Shown here in pieces: positions 7,169-8,667 of a stretch of DNA of 8,667 nt. The position numbers were made by a program, and so were the translations under genes. Numbering within the stretch: position 1 is the first letter of the stretch; each line of letters starts with the position of its first letter. This DNA comes from Gemmatimonadota bacterium (GTDB taxonomy: Bacteria > Gemmatimonadota > Gemmatimonadetes > Gemmatimonadales > GWC2-71-9), in NCBI GenBank assembly GCA_003221085.1, contig QHUD01000128.1, positions 1-8,667 on the forward strand, written 5' to 3'. The notes under the pieces were generated by a model. It was not told the DNA's origin, did no database searches, and worked only from the letters and a program-made list of their open reading frames with translations.

Positions 7169-7188
7169 ATCAACTCTTGGGATTACAC

Positions 7189-8667
7189 TCAAACTAACGG
7201 TGTCAGCGAGCGGGTGCGAACCTCTTCCTGCAGCTTCGCCACGAACTCCGCCACCGGCAGCACCACCTGTTTCTTCCCCTCTCCTCGTCCCCGCGCCGCG
7301 ACCGAGCCCGCCTCGGCCTCGCGCTGCCCCACCACGGCCATATAGGGGACTTTCTGTAGCTCGCCGTCGCGGATGCGGTAGTTGAGCGTCTCGTTGCGTT
7401 CGTCGAGATGCGAGCGAATGCCCGCAGCGCGGAGCCGTTCGTGTAGCACGCGCGCCGCACTCGCCTGCACGTCCGAGATCGGCAACACGCGCACCTGCTC
7501 CGGCGCGAGCCACAGCGGGAACGCCCCCGCGAAGTGCTCGATCAGGAATCCGACGAACCGTTCCAGCGTCCCATAGATCGCCCGGTGGATCATGACCGGC
7601 CGGTGGGGGCGGTTATCCTCGCCCGTGTACTCGAGCCCGAAGCGCTCGGGCTGCTCGAAATCCAGCTGGATGGTGGCGCCCTGCCACTCCCGGCCGATGG
7701 CATCGTTGAACTTGATGTCGATCTTCGGTCCATAGAACGCCCCACCGCCCTGATCGAGCCGGTACGTGGCACCGCGGTGCTTGAGGGCCTGTTCCAGCGC
7801 GCGCTCCGCCTGGTCCCACGTCGCGTCGGTGCCGAGTTTTTTGGGGGGTCGCGTCGCGAGATCGAGGCGGTACGAAAGCCCGAACGTCTTCCCCAGCACC
7901 AGCTCCACGATGTCCAGCAGCTGGAAGATTTCCTGCTCGATCTGGTCTTCGCGCAGGAAGAGGTGCGCGTCGTCCATCGAGAGCCCGCGCACGCGCAGCA
8001 TGCCGTGCAGCGTCCCCGACCGCTCATTGCGGTATACGTTGGCGATCTCGGCGAGTCGGATCGGCAGATCGCGGTAGCTGCGCTGCTGTGAGGCGTAGAT
8101 GAGGACGTGCATCGGGCAGTTCATCGGCTTCACCCGGTACCGCACGCCTTCGGCCTCGCCTTCCCCCGCCGCCATCGCCGGGAACTGGTTCTCGGCATAC
8201 AGCGGGAGGTGCCCGGAGCGCAGGAACAGCTCCTCGCGCGTCACGTTGGGCGTGTAGACCAGCTGATAACCGCGCTCCAGAATCACGTCCTCGATGAAGC
8301 GCCGCAGCTGAAAATTCACCATCGCTCCCTTGGGGTGCCACAGGATCAGGCCCGGGCCGACCTCTTCCTGAATCGAGAAGAGGTCGAGCTGCTTCCCCAG
8401 CACACGGTGATCGCGCTTCTTCGCCTCTTCGAGCCGCCGCAGGTAGCCCTCGAGGTCCTCCTTCGTGAACCACGCGGTGCCGTAGATGCGCTGCAGCATC
8501 TGCCGGCGCTCGTCACCGCGCCAGTAGGCGCCGGCGGCGTGCAGCAGCTTGAAGTGCCTGATCCGTCCGGTACTCGGCACGTGGGGCCCGCGGCACAGGT
8601 CCACGAACGGGCCGTCGGTGTAGACCGAGATCACCTCGTCCGGACCGAGGTCCTCGATGCGCTCGAG
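7189..8667 (-). CDS. thrS: Threonyl-tRNA synthetase (5' end cut by window edge)
   Basis: ThrRS charges tRNA-Thr with threonine. The 492 visible residues begin in the second part of the N-terminal editing region (LERIEDLGPDEV, then VDLCRGPHVPSTG, whose cysteine matches the editing-site cysteine of bacterial ThrRS) and run to the natural stop. The class II core shows YWRGDERRQMLQRIYGTAW, KPMNCPMH, motif 2 (YRNERSGTLHGMLRVRG), DDAHLF and motif 3 (GTLERFVGFLIEHFAG). The zinc ligands are Cys184, His235 and His361 of the fragment; their spacing of 51 and 126 residues equals that of C334, H385 and H511 in E. coli. The anticodon-binding domain covers about the last 110 residues (VRVLPISD to the end). 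The reading frame stays open to the window edge, so the TGS domain and first editing half lie outside. A short Gly/Glu-rich insertion (AAGEGEAEG) precedes KPMNCP. A C6-A6 run encodes Pro-Pro-Lys-Lys near 7837-7848. Confidence 0.97.
   Translation of the reverse strand, partial: LERIEDLGPDEVISVYTDGPFVDLCRGPHVPSTGRIRHFKLLHAAGAYWRGDERRQMLQRIYGTAWFTKEDLEGYLRRLEEAKKRDHRVLGKQLDLFSIQEEVGPGLILWHPKGAMVNFQLRRFIEDVILERGYQLVYTPNVTREELFLRSGHLPLYAENQFPAMAAGEGEAEGVRYRVKPMNCPMHVLIYASQQRSYRDLPIRLAEIANVYRNERSGTLHGMLRVRGLSMDDAHLFLREDQIEQEIFQLLDIVELVLGKTFGLSYRLDLATRPPKKLGTDATWDQAERALEQALKHRGATYRLDQGGGAFYGPKIDIKFNDAIGREWQGATIQLDFEQPERFGLEYTGEDNRPHRPVMIHRAIYGTLERFVGFLIEHFAGAFPLWLAPEQVRVLPISDVQASAARVLHERLRAAGIRSHLDERNETLNYRIRDGELQKVPYMAVVGQREAEAGSVAARGRGEGKKQVVLPVAEFVAKLQEEVRTRSLTPLV

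Larger units (their letters stand above)
7089..7188. other. thrS-thiolase spacer, the only sizeable intergenic region
   Basis: This 100-base gap holds the two inverted palindromes, a near-repeat of the last thrS codons (7134-7145 versus 7196-7207, one mismatch in 12), and the thiolase ribosome binding site. I could not find a convincing -35/-10 pair, although transcription of the downstream genes may well start here or inside thrS. Confidence 0.6.

Noticed and set aside
7837..7848. C6-A6 run in thrS as a programmed frameshift site
   Set aside because: The zero-frame codons (CCC CCC AAA AAA) do not form an X-XXY-YYZ slippery heptamer, and the uninterrupted frame encodes normal ThrRS (RPPKKLGTD matches the family), so no frameshift is needed.

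Overview
The window is a compact stretch of ordinary chromosomal genes from a GC-rich bacterium (about two thirds G+C by eye). All eight genes lie on the minus strand, so the biological reading order runs from the right edge to the left edge: thrS (5' end cut off), a 100-base spacer, acetyl-CoA acetyltransferase, bioY, 3-hydroxybutyryl-CoA dehydrogenase, acyl-CoA dehydrogenase, rpiB, glyA, a small heat-shock protein (Hsp20), and lon (3' part cut off). I see no tRNA, rRNA, CRISPR, transposase, phage or plasmid gene. The gene content and short-chain acyl-CoA enzymes would suit an aerobic or facultative heterotroph. Gemmatimonadota or another GC-rich soil or sediment lineage is my best guess for the host, but only a weak one.

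Right part (7189-8667): most of threonyl-tRNA synthetase, with the zinc ligands at exactly the E. coli spacing. The spacer (7089-7188) is the only sizeable non-coding DNA. It holds two palindromes that are inverted, diverged copies of one unit, like a small REP/BIME element. The second one abuts the thiolase ribosome binding site.

Middle part (3323-7088): thiolase, BioY, 3-hydroxyacyl-CoA dehydrogenase and acyl-CoA dehydrogenase. The three enzymes cover three of the four steps that link acetyl-CoA and butyryl-CoA, or equally the short-chain end of beta-oxidation. The enoyl-CoA hydratase and the electron-transfer flavoprotein are not in the window. The biotin-uptake protein BioY sits between the thiolase and the dehydrogenase. 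The thiolase stop and bioY start overlap (TAATG), and a GC-rich hairpin sits on the bioY stop codon.

Left part (1-3308): rpiB and glyA share an ATGA overlap. The Hsp20 gene overlaps the end of glyA by 11 bases. The lon GTG start follows the Hsp20 TAA stop with no spacer and in the same frame. Chaperone and ATP-dependent protease therefore look translationally coupled, behind two central-metabolism genes.

The seven genes from thiolase to lon are separated by at most 22 bases or overlap, which suggests one long transcription unit, perhaps with internal promoters or partial terminators. I found no convincing undescribed system. The points most worth a second look are the paired palindromes before the thiolase gene, the flush in-frame Hsp20/Lon junction, and the placement of bioY.
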